DNA of 64,000 bases from Rubrivivax gelatinosus. Lineage in GTDB: Bacteria > Pseudomonadota > Gammaproteobacteria > Burkholderiales > Burkholderiaceae_C. Shown here piece after piece: positions 15,615 through 24,929 of this stretch (positions are counted from its first letter, which is position 1; each line of letters opens with the position of its first letter). Location of the stretch: NCBI RefSeq assembly GCF_004340905.1, contig NZ_SLXD01000002.1, positions 1 through 64,000 of the forward strand, read 5' to 3'. The notes beneath the pieces were generated by a model. It made no database searches and had not been told where the DNA came from. It saw nothing but the letters and a program-made list of their open reading frames with translations. Both the position numbers and the translations under genes were made by a program.

Positions 15615-18600
15615 ATGCCTGCGAGACAGACGAGAACGACGACGGGGAGCCGGGGGTTGCGCATCGCGGCCATCCTGGCGGGGGTGGCGGTCCTGGTGGC
15701 CCTGGTGGCGTGGATCGTGGTGCCGCGTGTCGTGCGCACCCAGATCGAGGAGCACGGCGCAGCGCTGCTGGGCCGTGGCCTGCACGTCGAGCAGGTCGCC
15801 TTCTCGCCGCTGACGCTGACGCTGGAACTGCGCGGCCTGGTGCTCGACGCTGCCGCCGATGACACCGAGCGCAGCCCGCAGGCGCGCGTGGAACGCGTCG
15901 CGGTGAACCTGTCGCTGCGCTCGCTGTTCGCCGGCCTGCCGGTCGTCGAGGCGCTGGAACTGGATGCGCCGACACTGCGCCTGGCGCGCACCGGCCCGGG
16001 ACGCTACGACGTCGACGACCTGGTCGCGCGCTTCACCGCGCCGGCGCCTCCCGGGGCGGCGCCGGCGCGTTTCGCGCTCTACAACCTGCGCGTGCAGGGC
16101 GGCCGCCTGGACTTCGACGACCGCCCCGAGGGCCGTCGCCACACGCTGGACATGATCGAGGCCGGGCTGCCCTTCGTCTCCAACGTGCCCGAGCAGGTCG
16201 AGCTGCACGTCGAGCCCAGCCTGTCGCTGCGGCTGGACGGCAGCGCGCTGCGTCTGGCGGGCCGCACACGCCCCTTCGCCGCCGACCGCGAGAGCACGCT
16301 GAAGCTGGAGCTGCCGGCGCTGTCGCTGGACGGCCTGTGGCCCTACCTGCCGCGGTCGCTGCCGCTGCGCGGGCAGGGCGGGGTGCTCTCGGGCAGCGTC
16401 GACCTGCGTTTCGCCCAGCCGCCGGGGCGCCCTGCGCAGCTCGTGCTGAGCGGCGACGTCAGGCTGTCCAGCATCGCGCTGCGGCGCCCCGACGGCGAGC
16501 CGCTGGTGGCCTGGAAGACGCTGGCCGTCGTGGCCGACGAAGTGCGTCCGCTCGAACAGCTCGCCGCCCTGCGCTCGGTGACGCTGGAGTCCGCGGTGCT
16601 GAACCTGCGTCGCGACCGTGCGGGCCGGCTGGAGCTGGCCGCGTTCAGCGCCCCGGCCCAGGAGCCGGCCGGCCCGGCCTGGCGCTGGAGTCTGGGTGGC
16701 GCCGAAGTGCGGACGTCGACGCTGCGCTGGGACGACGCGTCGGTCCAGCCTGCCGCGGCGCTGGAGGCGCGCGAGCTGTCGCTGCAGATCGGCCGCCTGG
16801 CGAGCACCGAGCCGGCCAGGACGGCGCCGGTCTCGGCCCGCCTGGTGCTGGCCGCGCCGGTCGACCGAGGCGCGGTGCTCGGTCGCCTGAAGCTCGACGG
16901 CCAGGCGGGCCTCGCCGCGGCGGCGCTCGGCGTCGAGTTCGACGCGCTGGAGCTGGCCGCCGGCGCGCCCTATCTGCGCACGGTGCTGGCCGAGACGCCC
17001 AGCGGGCGGCTGAACGGTCGCGCCGAACTCGCCTGGGCGGCGGGAGAGCCGGGGCGACTTGCGCTGACGCTGCCGCACGCGGCGCTCGAGGACCTGCGCT
17101 GGGGCCGCCAGCGACTGGCGGCGTTGACGCTGGGCGGCGTCAGCGCCGACCTCGTCGGGCGCCGGCTCGTGGTCGACACGCTCACCCTCGATCGACCGCA
17201 GCTCGACCTGTCGCGCGACGCGGCAGGCCGATGGAACCTGCTGGCCATGCTGAAACCGGCCGCACCCGCACCCGCACCCGCACCCGCACCGACGTCCGGC
17301 GCCGGCCCCGCCTGGCAGGCGGCGCTGAAGGCGCTGTCGGTCACCGACGGTTCGCTGCATCTGGCCGACGCCGCGACTCCGGCGCCGGTCGGTTTCGGCC
17401 TGCAGGCGCTGACGCTGAAAGCCGGTGAGCTGCAATGGCCGGCGGGCAAACGCCCGGCCTCGCTGGAACTGTCGCTGAACCTCGTGCCCGACCACGCGCC
17501 GGGCACGCCGGCGGCGCCACCGGGCCGGCTGCAGGCCCAGGGCACGCTGGTGTTGCAGCCGCTGGCCTGGCGCGGCCGGGTCAGCCTCGCACGGCTGCCG
17601 CTGCAGGTGGCCGAGCCCTACTGGCGCGAGCGCCTGCCGGTACTGGTGCGCCGAGCCGAGCTCGGCTGGCGTGGCGACACCGAGTTCCGCCTGCTGGACG
17701 CCGGCCCGGCGCTGTCGCTGCGCGGCAATGCGATGCTGGCCGACCTGCGTGTGCTGGCGCGCGACGACGACGACGAGGCGGGCGACGAACTGCTGGCCTG
17801 GCAATCGCTGCGCGTCGAGTCGCTGGCGGCGTCGATGGCGCCGGGCGAGCCGACGCGGCTGGCCACCGGTCCGGTGCGGCTGTCGCGGTTCTTCTCGCGC
17901 CTGGTCGTCACGCCGCAGGGCCGGTTGAACCTGCAGGACGTGCGAGGCGGCGACTCGCCGCCGCCGGCCGCGGCGGCCAGCGCCCCGGCCGCCGCGCCGT
18001 CGGCGCCGCTGGAGCTGGACATCGCCGGCATCGAGTTCGTCGACGGCCGTGTCGACTTCCGCGACCGTTTCATCCAGCCCAACTACTCGGCCTCGCTGAG
18101 CGAGCTGAACGGCCGCCTCGGCCGGCTGCGCTCGGGCACCCGCGAGATGGCGACGCTGGAGATCACCGGCCGCGCCGCCGACACCGCGGCGCTGGAGGTG
18201 CGGGGTGCGCTGAACCCGACGGCCGACCCGCTGGCGCTGGACATCGCCGCCAAGGCCAGCGGGCTGGAGCTGGCGCCACTGTCGCCCTACGCCGGCAAGT
18301 ACGCCGGTTATGCGATCGAACGCGGCAAGCTCGGCATGGATGTCGCCTACCGTGTCGACGCCGACGGTCGGCTCGAGGCCCGCAACCGCATCGTGCTGAA
18401 CCAGCTGGCTTTCGGCGACCCGGTCGACAGCCCCGTGGCCACCCAGCTGCCGGTGCGCCTGGCGCTGGCGCTGCTGGCCGACCGCAACGGCGTCATCGAC
18501 GTCGACCTGCCGATCAGCGGCTCGATCAACGACCCCGAGTTCAGCGTCTTCGGACTGGTGCTGAAGGTCATCGGCAACCTGCTGGTCAAGGCCGTGACCT

Positions 18601-19196
18601 CGCCTTTCGCGCTGCTCTCCGGCGGCGGCGGCGACGAGACCGGCGCCGTCGAGTTCCTGCCCGGCACGGCGACGCTGGCACCGTCGGCCGAGACCGCGCT
18701 GGACCGCATCGCCCAGGCGCTGAAGGACCGCCCGGCGCTGCAGACCACGGTGGCCGGCGCCGCCGACGCGCAGGCCGAACACGACGCGATCCAGGCCGCG
18801 GCGCTGGAAGAGCGTTTGCGCAGCGAGCAGGCGCGCGAACGGGCCCGTTCGCGCGGCGTCGGCCCCGGTGCCGCTGCGCCGGCCCCCGAGGAGCGCGAAC
18901 GCACTCTGCGCCGGCTCTACGCCGACACGCGGCTGCCGGACAAACCGCGCAGCCTGATCGGCCTGGCCAAGGACATCCCGCCCGCGGAGATGGAGACGCG
19001 GCTGAAGGCCGCGGTGACGGTCGACGCCGACCTCGCGCGTGACCTGGCGCTGCGCCGCGGCGTCGCGGTGCGCGAGGCGCTGGTCGCACGCGGTCTGCCC
19101 GCCGAACGCCTGTTCCTCGCCGCGCCCAGGCTCGACGCCGCCGAAGGGCAGGCCGGCTGGACGCCGAAGGTCGAGCTGTCTCTGGAGATGCCCTAG
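15615..19196 (+). CDS. DUF748 (AsmA-like) envelope protein
   Basis: A 1193-residue protein with one N-terminal membrane anchor (about residues 15-36) and a very large periplasmic part built from DUF748 repeats, a family related to AsmA-type proteins thought to bridge the inner and outer membranes and carry lipids. Near the C-terminus (about 1013-1190) the FLPGTATLAPSAETALDRIA segment resembles an OmpA-like fold. A (CGCACC)5 tract encodes an Ala-Pro repeat near residue 550. The start at 15615 has CATCAT ending 6 nt upstream and no ribosome binding site, so it may be leaderless. Its stop TAG overlaps the TAG of the converging LysR gene. Confidence 0.82.
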   Translation: MPARQTRTTTGSRGLRIAAILAGVAVLVALVAWIVVPRVVRTQIEEHGAALLGRGLHVEQVAFSPLTLTLELRGLVLDAAADDTERSPQARVERVAVNLSLRSLFAGLPVVEALELDAPTLRLARTGPGRYDVDDLVARFTAPAPPGAAPARFALYNLRVQGGRLDFDDRPEGRRHTLDMIEAGLPFVSNVPEQVELHVEPSLSLRLDGSALRLAGRTRPFAADRESTLKLELPALSLDGLWPYLPRSLPLRGQGGVLSGSVDLRFAQPPGRPAQLVLSGDVRLSSIALRRPDGEPLVAWKTLAVVADEVRPLEQLAALRSVTLESAVLNLRRDRAGRLELAAFSAPAQEPAGPAWRWSLGGAEVRTSTLRWDDASVQPAAALEARELSLQIGRLASTEPARTAPVSARLVLAAPVDRGAVLGRLKLDGQAGLAAAALGVEFDALELAAGAPYLRTVLAETPSGRLNGRAELAWAAGEPGRLALTLPHAALEDLRWGRQRLAALTLGGVSADLVGRRLVVDTLTLDRPQLDLSRDAAGRWNLLAMLKPAAPAPAPAPAPTSGAGPAWQAALKALSVTDGSLHLADAATPAPVGFGLQALTLKAGELQWPAGKRPASLELSLNLVPDHAPGTPAAPPGRLQAQGTLVLQPLAWRGRVSLARLPLQVAEPYWRERLPVLVRRAELGWRGDTEFRLLDAGPALSLRGNAMLADLRVLARDDDDEAGDELLAWQSLRVESLAASMAPGEPTRLATGPVRLSRFFSRLVVTPQGRLNLQDVRGGDSPPPAAAASAPAAAPSAPLELDIAGIEFVDGRVDFRDRFIQPNYSASLSELNGRLGRLRSGTREMATLEITGRAADTAALEVRGALNPTADPLALDIAAKASGLELAPLSPYAGKYAGYAIERGKLGMDVAYRVDADGRLEARNRIVLNQLAFGDPVDSPVATQLPVRLALALLADRNGVIDVDLPISGSINDPEFSVFGLVLKVIGNLLVKAVTSPFALLSGGGGDETGAVEFLPGTATLAPSAETALDRIAQALKDRPALQTTVAGAADAQAEHDAIQAAALEERLRSEQARERARSRGVGPGAAAPAPEERERTLRRLYADTRLPDKPRSLIGLAKDIPPAEMETRLKAAVTVDADLARDLALRRGVAVREALVARGLPAERLFLAAPRLDAAEGQAGWTPKVELSLEMP
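17261..17290 (+). repeat. (CGCACC)5 hexanucleotide tandem repeat
   Basis: Five perfect copies of a 6-bp unit inside the DUF748 gene, encoding alternating Pro-Ala in a linker. Because the unit is a multiple of three, copy-number change would lengthen or shorten the linker without a frameshift. Confidence 0.85.
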
Positions 19197-20098
19197 TCGG
19201 CCGCCACCGCGATGGCGACCTGCTCACGCAACCAGTGATGCGCCGGGTCGCGGTGCAGGCGCTCGTGCCAGAGCATCAGCATCTCGAAACCCGGCAGCTC
19301 GACCGGCGGCTCGGCGACCTGCAGCGTGCCGCCCGGCCGCACCTGGCGCGCCGGCAGCATCGCCACCAGGTCGCTGGCCGCCAGCGCGGCTTCCAGGAAC
19401 AGGAAGTGCGGCACCGACAGCACGACGCGCCGGACCAGCCCTCGGGCGGCCAGAACCTGGTCGGTCGCGCCCAGGAAGCCGCCGCCGTCGGGCGAGACGA
19501 TCGCGTGCTCCAGAGCGCAGAACTCGGCCAGCGTCGGGCGCTGCTTCAGCGCCGGGTGGCCGGCGCGGGCGACGAGCACGTAACGTTCGTGGAACAGCGG
19601 CCGGCGGCGCAACTCGGGCGGCGCCAGTTCGGCGGCGTGGAAGGCGAGATCGAGTTCACCTTGTTCCAGCTGGCGCGCGAGCGCCGGCGGCTTCAGTTCC
19701 AGCACCGCGAGACGCGTGCCCGGCGCCGCGGCGCGCAGCCGGGCCAGCGCCGGCAGCACGATCGTCGAGGCGCCGTAGTCGGTGGCCGCGACGCGCCAGG
19801 TGTTCGTGGCGTGCGCCGGGTCGAAGGCCGCCGAAGGCGCGATCGCCTGGCCGAGCGCGGCCAGCGCCGCGTGCAGCGGCACACGCAGCTCCTGTGCGCG
19901 TGCCGTGGGACGCATGCCGCGTGGGCCGGGCAGCAGCAGCGGGTCGGCAAAGGCCTCGCGCAGCTTGGCGAGCTGCACGCTGACCGCCGGCTGCGACAGA
20001 TGCAGGCGCGCGGCGGCGCGTGTCACGTTGTGCTCGGCGAGCAGGGCGTCGAGCGTGACCAGCAGGTTCAGGTCCAAACGCCTCAGGCTATCTTCCAT
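19193..20098 (-). CDS. LysR family transcriptional regulator
   Basis: A 301-residue regulator with an N-terminal helix-turn-helix (NVTRAAARLHLSQPAVSVQL, about 24-43) and a C-terminal effector-binding domain of periplasmic-binding-protein type. It is divergent from the quinone reductase gene, with an 86-bp gap holding a near-palindromic site, so it probably controls that gene and itself. The start at 20098 gives the typical MEDSLRRLDLNLL opening. Its stop overlaps the stop of the converging DUF748 gene by CTAG. The effector is unknown. Confidence 0.9.
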   Translation of the reverse strand: MEDSLRRLDLNLLVTLDALLAEHNVTRAAARLHLSQPAVSVQLAKLREAFADPLLLPGPRGMRPTARAQELRVPLHAALAALGQAIAPSAAFDPAHATNTWRVAATDYGASTIVLPALARLRAAAPGTRLAVLELKPPALARQLEQGELDLAFHAAELAPPELRRRPLFHERYVLVARAGHPALKQRPTLAEFCALEHAIVSPDGGGFLGATDQVLAARGLVRRVVLSVPHFLFLEAALAASDLVAMLPARQVRPGGTLQVAEPPVELPGFEMLMLWHERLHRDPAHHWLREQVAIAVAAD

Positions 20099-20108
20099 GG
20101 CTATACCA

Positions 20109-20140
20109 GGCGTCATTGCAATTCATTTCCAATATACGCC
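20109..20140. promoter_or_regulatory. candidate LysR operator
   Basis: GGCGT-N1-ATTG-N11-CAAT-N2-ACGCC forms a 32-bp imperfect dyad in the AT-richest part of the gap between the LysR and quinone reductase genes. The ATTG-N11-CAAT core fits the T-N11-A rule for LysR sites. It lies 11 bp from the LysR start codon and 44 bp from the reductase start codon. Confidence 0.55.
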
Positions 20141-20184
20141 CGGCCTGCCTATCGTGCGTCGCATCCTCCGATGGAAAACGACGC

Positions 20185-20964
20185 ATGAAAGTCCTGATCG
20201 TCTACGCCCACCCCGAGCCGCGTTCGCTGAACGGCGCGCTGAAGGATTTCGCCGTGCAGCGCCTGCAGAGCGCCGGCCACGAAGTCCAGGTCTCCGACCT
20301 GTACGCGATGCGCTGGAAAGCGGCGCTCGACGCCGACGACGACCGCGCCCACCCGCCCGGCGCGCGTTTCGACGCCTCGGCCAACTCCAAGCGTGCGTTC
20401 GACACCGGCAGCCAGAGCGCCGACATCGAAGCCGAGCAGGCTAGGCTGCGCTGGGCCGACGCCGTGATCCTGCAGTTCCCGCTGTGGTGGTTCTCGATGC
20501 CGGCGATCCTCAAGGGCTGGGTCGACCGGGTCTACGCCTGCGGTTTTGCCTACGGCGTCGGCGAGCACTCGGACAGCCACTGGGGCGACCGCTACGGCGA
20601 AGGCACGCTGGCCGGCAAACGCGCGATGCTGGTCGTGACGACCGGCGGCTGGGCTTCGCACTACGCGCCGCGTGGCATCAACGGGCCGATCGACGACCTG
20701 CTGTTCCCGATCCAGCACGGCATCCTGTTCTACCCAGGCTTCGAGGTGCTGCCGCCGCATGTGATCTACCGCAGCGGCCGCATTGACGAGGCCGGCTTCG
20801 CGCGTGCCAGCGAAGCTCTGGGCGAGCGCCTGGACGCGCTGTGGACCACCGAGCCGATCGCCTTTCGGCGCCAGAACTTCGGCGACTACCGCATCCCGGA
20901 GCTGGAACTGCGGCCCGAGCTCGCGCCGGGCGAGTCGGGCCTGGGCATCCACGTCCGCCGCTGA
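20185..20964 (+). CDS. NAD(P)H:quinone oxidoreductase, flavodoxin fold
   Basis: A 259-residue cytoplasmic flavoprotein of the NQO1/KefF/MdaB family that carries out two-electron reduction of quinones or similar electrophiles. The N-terminal VLIVYAHPEPRSLNGAL is the flavin phosphate-binding region, FPLWWFSMPAILKGWVDRV is the conserved flavin/substrate segment and TTGGW follows. The gene is likely induced through the divergent LysR regulator. It converges on glutaryl-CoA dehydrogenase with a single base between stop codons. The physiological substrate cannot be told from sequence. Confidence 0.88.
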   Translation: MKVLIVYAHPEPRSLNGALKDFAVQRLQSAGHEVQVSDLYAMRWKAALDADDDRAHPPGARFDASANSKRAFDTGSQSADIEAEQARLRWADAVILQFPLWWFSMPAILKGWVDRVYACGFAYGVGEHSDSHWGDRYGEGTLAGKRAMLVVTTGGWASHYAPRGINGPIDDLLFPIQHGILFYPGFEVLPPHVIYRSGRIDEAGFARASEALGERLDALWTTEPIAFRRQNFGDYRIPELELRPELAPGESGLGIHVRR

Positions 20965-20965
20965 C

Positions 20966-22159
<1,194 letters not shown>

Positions 22160-22245
22160 GTGTCCTCGTCTCCGGATAATCCAGCCCGCAGTGTAAGGAC
22201 CGGGCCGTGGCGGCCCGTCACGGCGGCGACAAGGAGCTTGCAAAG

Positions 22246-22776
22246 ATGGCGGTGCAGACGATCACGCTGGGCGGTGGCTGCTTCTGGTGCGTCGAGGCGG
22301 TGTACGAACTGGTCGACGGCGTGCTCGGCGTCGAGTCGGGTTACAGCAACGGCCAGCTGCGCCAGCCGAGCTACGAGCAGGTCTGCGAAGGGCGCACCGG
22401 CCACGCCGAGGTCGTGCGCGTGCGTTTCGACGACGAGCGCATCCCGCTGCGCGAGATCCTGGAGATCTTCTTCACCGTGCACGATCCGACGACGCGCGAC
22501 CGCCAGGGCAACGACGTCGGCCCGCAGTACCGCTCGGCGATCTACTGGCACACGCCGGAGCAGGAAGCGGTGGTGCGCGAAGTGCACGCCGAGGCCGACC
22601 GGGCGCTGGGCGGGCGTGTCGTCACCGAGCTCGCGCGCGAAGACAACTACTGGCCGGCAGAGGCCTACCACCAGCACTACTTCGCGCAGCACCCGCAGCA
22701 GGGCTACTGCGCCTGGGTCATCGCGCCGAAGGTCGAGAAGTTCCGCAAGACCTTCCGCGAACGCGTGCGCGGCTGA
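22246..22776 (+). CDS. msrA: peptide-methionine (S)-S-oxide reductase MsrA
   Basis: MsrA repairs the S-epimer of methionine sulfoxide in proteins. The 176-residue protein has the catalytic GCFWC motif at 11-15 with Cys12 as nucleophile, followed by the ESGYSNG and EVVRVRFDD segments of the family. The start at 22246 has AAGGAG about 10 nt upstream. A GATAAT hexamer at 22175-22180 is a possible -10 box. The partner msrB lies far away at 62659, so the two are separately controlled. The stop codon is within a 16-bp palindrome shared with the converging gene. Confidence 0.96.
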   Translation: MAVQTITLGGGCFWCVEAVYELVDGVLGVESGYSNGQLRQPSYEQVCEGRTGHAEVVRVRFDDERIPLREILEIFFTVHDPTTRDRQGNDVGPQYRSAIYWHTPEQEAVVREVHAEADRALGGRVVTELAREDNYWPAEAYHQHYFAQHPQQGYCAWVIAPKVEKFRKTFRERVRG

Positions 22777-22787
22777 GCGCGCTCAGC
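22772..22787. terminator. palindrome made from two converging stop codons
   Basis: GCTGAGCGCGCTCAGC is a perfect 16-bp palindrome that contains the msrA stop (TGA, 22774-22776) and, on the other strand, the stop of the unknown gene (22783-22785). It is the only structure available between these two genes. Confidence 0.4.
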
Positions 22788-23151
22788 GCGGCAGGCCGGT
22801 CGTGCAGAGGAAGTCGGTCTCGGGCTGGCCGTAGGGAAACAGCGTCGCCAGGCTGCCGCGCAACAGCGGCACCAGTTCCGGCTTGCCGACCGAGCCCAGC
22901 GCGGCGAACACCGTGCCGCGCAGCAGCCACAGGTCCGAAGGCTGCTCGGCGGCGCGGATCTGGCGCCGGATCCAGTCGCCTTGGGAGCCGTCCAGTTCTT
23001 CGGCGGCGACCAGGAAGTCGTGTTTCGTGGTGACGAAGGCGCGGCGTGCGGTCAGCCGCGCCAGGCGCGGGCCGGCCAGCCCGATGGCGCCGACCACCGG
23101 GTGCACCGGCAGGCGCGGACGCTCGACGGCGTGCAGGGATGGGCGGTTCAC
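22783..23151 (-). CDS. hypothetical protein, second gene of an overlapping pair
   Basis: A 122-residue protein I do not recognise. It has no signal peptide or clear membrane helix; a helix-rich stretch contains SDLWLLRGTVFAALG near residue 72, similar in style to ELWHLRAEIYRVVAL in the gene upstream. The ATG overlaps the stop of that gene by ATGA, so the two are translated together. Codon use (GC-rich third positions) is like that of its neighbours, which supports a real gene. Function cannot be assigned. Confidence 0.6.
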   Translation of the reverse strand: MNRPSLHAVERPRLPVHPVVGAIGLAGPRLARLTARRAFVTTKHDFLVAAEELDGSQGDWIRRQIRAAEQPSDLWLLRGTVFAALGSVGKPELVPLLRGSLATLFPYGQPETDFLCTTGLPR

Positions 23152-23561
23152 AGCGGCATCAGGCGCGAACGGCCGCGCTTCGGAAAATACTGGTTCAGCC
23201 CGGCCAGGCGATGCTCGGCTTCGGACTGGCTGTGGTGGAGCGCGACGACTCGGTAGATCTCGGCGCGCAAGTGCCAGAGTTCACGCAGCGTGCGGGCCTG
23301 CTGGATGCGTTCGGCGAGCTGATGCACCTCGCGGCCCTGCAGGTCCAGCAGGGCGTCGACGAAGGCCTGGCGGGCCACCGGGAGCTGGCTCAGCGGCGGG
23401 GCCGCGTCCAGCGCGGCCGGCGCGGTGAGCCAGAAGACGAACCGGTCCCAGGCGGCCGTCGGCGCGGTGCGCAGCGACGGCGGCGGCACCGGCACGCGGC
23501 CGAAGCCGACGGTGTCGGCGTGTCGGGAGACGCTGTAGGGTGACATGCTGGAACTGGTCAT
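23148..23561 (-). CDS. hypothetical protein, first gene of an overlapping pair
   Basis: A protein of about 137 residues with no domain I recognise. After a Pro-rich N-terminal part it is predicted helical, with LWHLRAEIYRVVALHHSQSE near the C-terminal third and a basic tail (PKRGRSRLMPL). The start is uncertain: ATG at 23561, ATG at 23546, or GTG at 23588, none with a good ribosome binding site. Its stop overlaps the start of the next gene. The repeated LW-x-LR theme in both proteins suggests they may be related or interact, which is inference only. Confidence 0.55.
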   Translation of the reverse strand: MTSSSMSPYSVSRHADTVGFGRVPVPPPSLRTAPTAAWDRFVFWLTAPAALDAAPPLSQLPVARQAFVDALLDLQGREVHQLAERIQQARTLRELWHLRAEIYRVVALHHSQSEAEHRLAGLNQYFPKRGRSRLMPL

Positions 23562-23741
23562 GAACGTGATATCGGCCACGGATGGCACGGCTTAAGCGCA
23601 TTGTGGTGAGCCGGGCAACGCGTTAAGGCCCGAACAAAGGCCCCGAAGCGGGTCAGTTCATGGGTCGTTCATCACCCGGGCAGCGGCCGAGTGCCCGGCT
23701 GCCAGCGACAGCCGAGGCGATGGTTCAAGAGGAGAAAGTGC

Positions 23742-23765
23742 CGCGGCGGCTGCGCGGCCGCCGCG
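23742..23765 (-). terminator. intrinsic terminator of the lexA-Cdd1 transcript
   Basis: CGCGGCGGC (23742-23750) and GCCGCCGCG (23757-23765) form a 9-bp GC stem with a 6-nt loop. Read on the minus strand it follows the Cdd1 gene stop by 14 nt and is followed by CACTTTCTCC, a moderately T-rich tail. Confidence 0.6.
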
Positions 23766-23779
23766 TCAACGGCCGGTGC

Positions 23780-24169
23780 TCAGACCGTGCCGTAGACCGC
23801 CTTGCGTTCGGCGGTGTAGGTCCACCAGGGGCGCGGCTCGGCGCCGCGCATGAAGTCGACGGCGGACATGAAGGTGTCGAGCACGCAAGGATCCTGGCGC
23901 TTGCCGCTGGCCTCGCAGAGCGCGCGGTACAAGGCCAGCGCGTCGCGCTCGGCCAGTTCGCGCGGGTGATGGATGCCCAGCTGGCGCAGGTCGCTGGCGA
24001 TCGACGGGCCGATGTTGGGCAGTTGCTCGAGCACTTCGCACTCGTCGGCCGAACGAGCCTTCAGCGGCCGGGGAGCCTTGGGCGCACGCGGCGCCGGCTC
24101 CGGCCGCGCCCTGGGCGGGGGCGCTGAGGGCAGCGTGCGGCGGGCGTACGGCGTGTCCATCAGACTCAC
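23780..24169 (-). CDS. Cdd1-type helix-hairpin-helix protein
   Basis: A 129-residue protein with a Pro/Arg-rich N-terminus (1-40) and a helix-hairpin-helix motif, [20 protein letters not shown] at about 47-66, followed by the Cdd1 family signature DPCVLDTF and a conserved WW near the end ([12 protein letters not shown]). The family (pathogenicity locus Cdd1) is of unknown function; helix-hairpin-helix motifs usually contact DNA without sequence preference. It starts with GTG overlapping the lexA stop (GTGA), or with ATG at 24160. Co-transcription with lexA would put it under the SOS response. Confidence 0.8.
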   Translation of the reverse strand: MSLMDTPYARRTLPSAPPPRARPEPAPRAPKAPRPLKARSADECEVLEQLPNIGPSIASDLRQLGIHHPRELAERDALALYRALCEASGKRQDPCVLDTFMSAVDFMRGAEPRPWWTYTAERKAVYGTV

Positions 24170-24861
24170 ATCAGCATCGTGTTGCGGATCAGCCCGACCG
24201 CGATGCCTTCGAGCTCGAAACCCTGGTCGCTGCCTTCCAGCGGCACGACGATGGTCTGGAAGTCGGGGTTCTCCGGGATCAGCTCGATCGCGGCCTTGGT
24301 GCGGCGGAAACGTTTGACGGTGACGTCGTCGCCCAGGCGCGCGACGACGATCTGGCCGTTCTTGGCTTCGTGCGCCTTCTGCACCGCGAGCAGGTCGCCG
24401 TCCATGATGCCGGCGTCGCGCATGCTCATGCCGCGCACCTTGAGCAGGTAGTCGGGCTTGCGCTGGAACAGCGAGGCCTCGACGACGTAGCTCTGGTCGA
24501 TGTGCTCCTGCGCCAGGATCGGGCTGCCGGCGGCGACCCGGCCCACGAGCGGCAGCGTCAGCTGCGCCAGGCTGGGCAGCGGCAGGCTGAACTGCTTGCC
24601 GTGCTGCGACAGGCGCGCCTCGGCCAGCGCACGCAGTGTGTCAGACTTCAGCCGGATGCCACGCGAGGTGTTGCCGACGAGTTCGATGACGCCTTTGCGG
24701 GCGAGCGCCTGCAGGTGCTCCTCGGCCGCGTTGGCCGAACGGAAGCCCAGCTCGGCGGCGATCTCGGCCCGGGTGGGCGGGGCGCCGGTGCGCTCGATCG
24801 CGCTTTGCACGAGGTCGAGGATCTGCTGCTGTCGCGGCGTGAGCTTGGGGCTGTCGTCCAT
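24166..24861 (-). CDS. lexA: SOS repressor LexA
   Basis: LexA represses DNA-damage genes and cleaves itself when stimulated by RecA filaments. The 231-residue protein has an N-terminal winged helix ([20 protein letters not shown] onward), the Ala111-Gly112 cleavage site in VAAGSP, Ser146 in RGMSMRD and Lys183 in TVKRF, the complete autoproteolysis set. The start at 24861 gives the family-like [12 protein letters not shown]. Two LexA boxes lie 22-57 bp upstream, so it is autoregulated. A Cdd1-type gene follows with a 4-nt overlap. Confidence 0.97.
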   Translation of the reverse strand: MDDSPKLTPRQQQILDLVQSAIERTGAPPTRAEIAAELGFRSANAAEEHLQALARKGVIELVGNTSRGIRLKSDTLRALAEARLSQHGKQFSLPLPSLAQLTLPLVGRVAAGSPILAQEHIDQSYVVEASLFQRKPDYLLKVRGMSMRDAGIMDGDLLAVQKAHEAKNGQIVVARLGDDVTVKRFRRTKAAIELIPENPDFQTIVVPLEGSDQGFELEGIAVGLIRNTMLM

Positions 24862-24882
24862 CGCGTGATCCGGTCTTTGAGA

Positions 24883-24898
24883 CTGGAGATTCATCCAG
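24883..24898. promoter_or_regulatory. LexA box 1
   Basis: CTGGAGATTCATCCAG fits the CTG-N10-CAG consensus of LexA boxes in beta- and gammaproteobacteria. It lies 21 bp upstream of the lexA start codon and 31 bp upstream of the asparaginase start. Confidence 0.8.
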
Positions 24899-24902
24899 AT
24901 CA

Positions 24903-24918
24903 CTGTATTTTCATCCAG
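24903..24918. promoter_or_regulatory. LexA box 2
   Basis: CTGTATTTTCATCCAG is the better match to CTG-N10-CAG, with the TGTAT start of the consensus. It is exactly 20 bp from box 1, about two helical turns, so two dimers would sit on the same DNA face. It ends 11 bp before the asparaginase start and touches that gene's ribosome binding site. Confidence 0.85.
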
Positions 24919-24929
24919 AGGACCACGGA

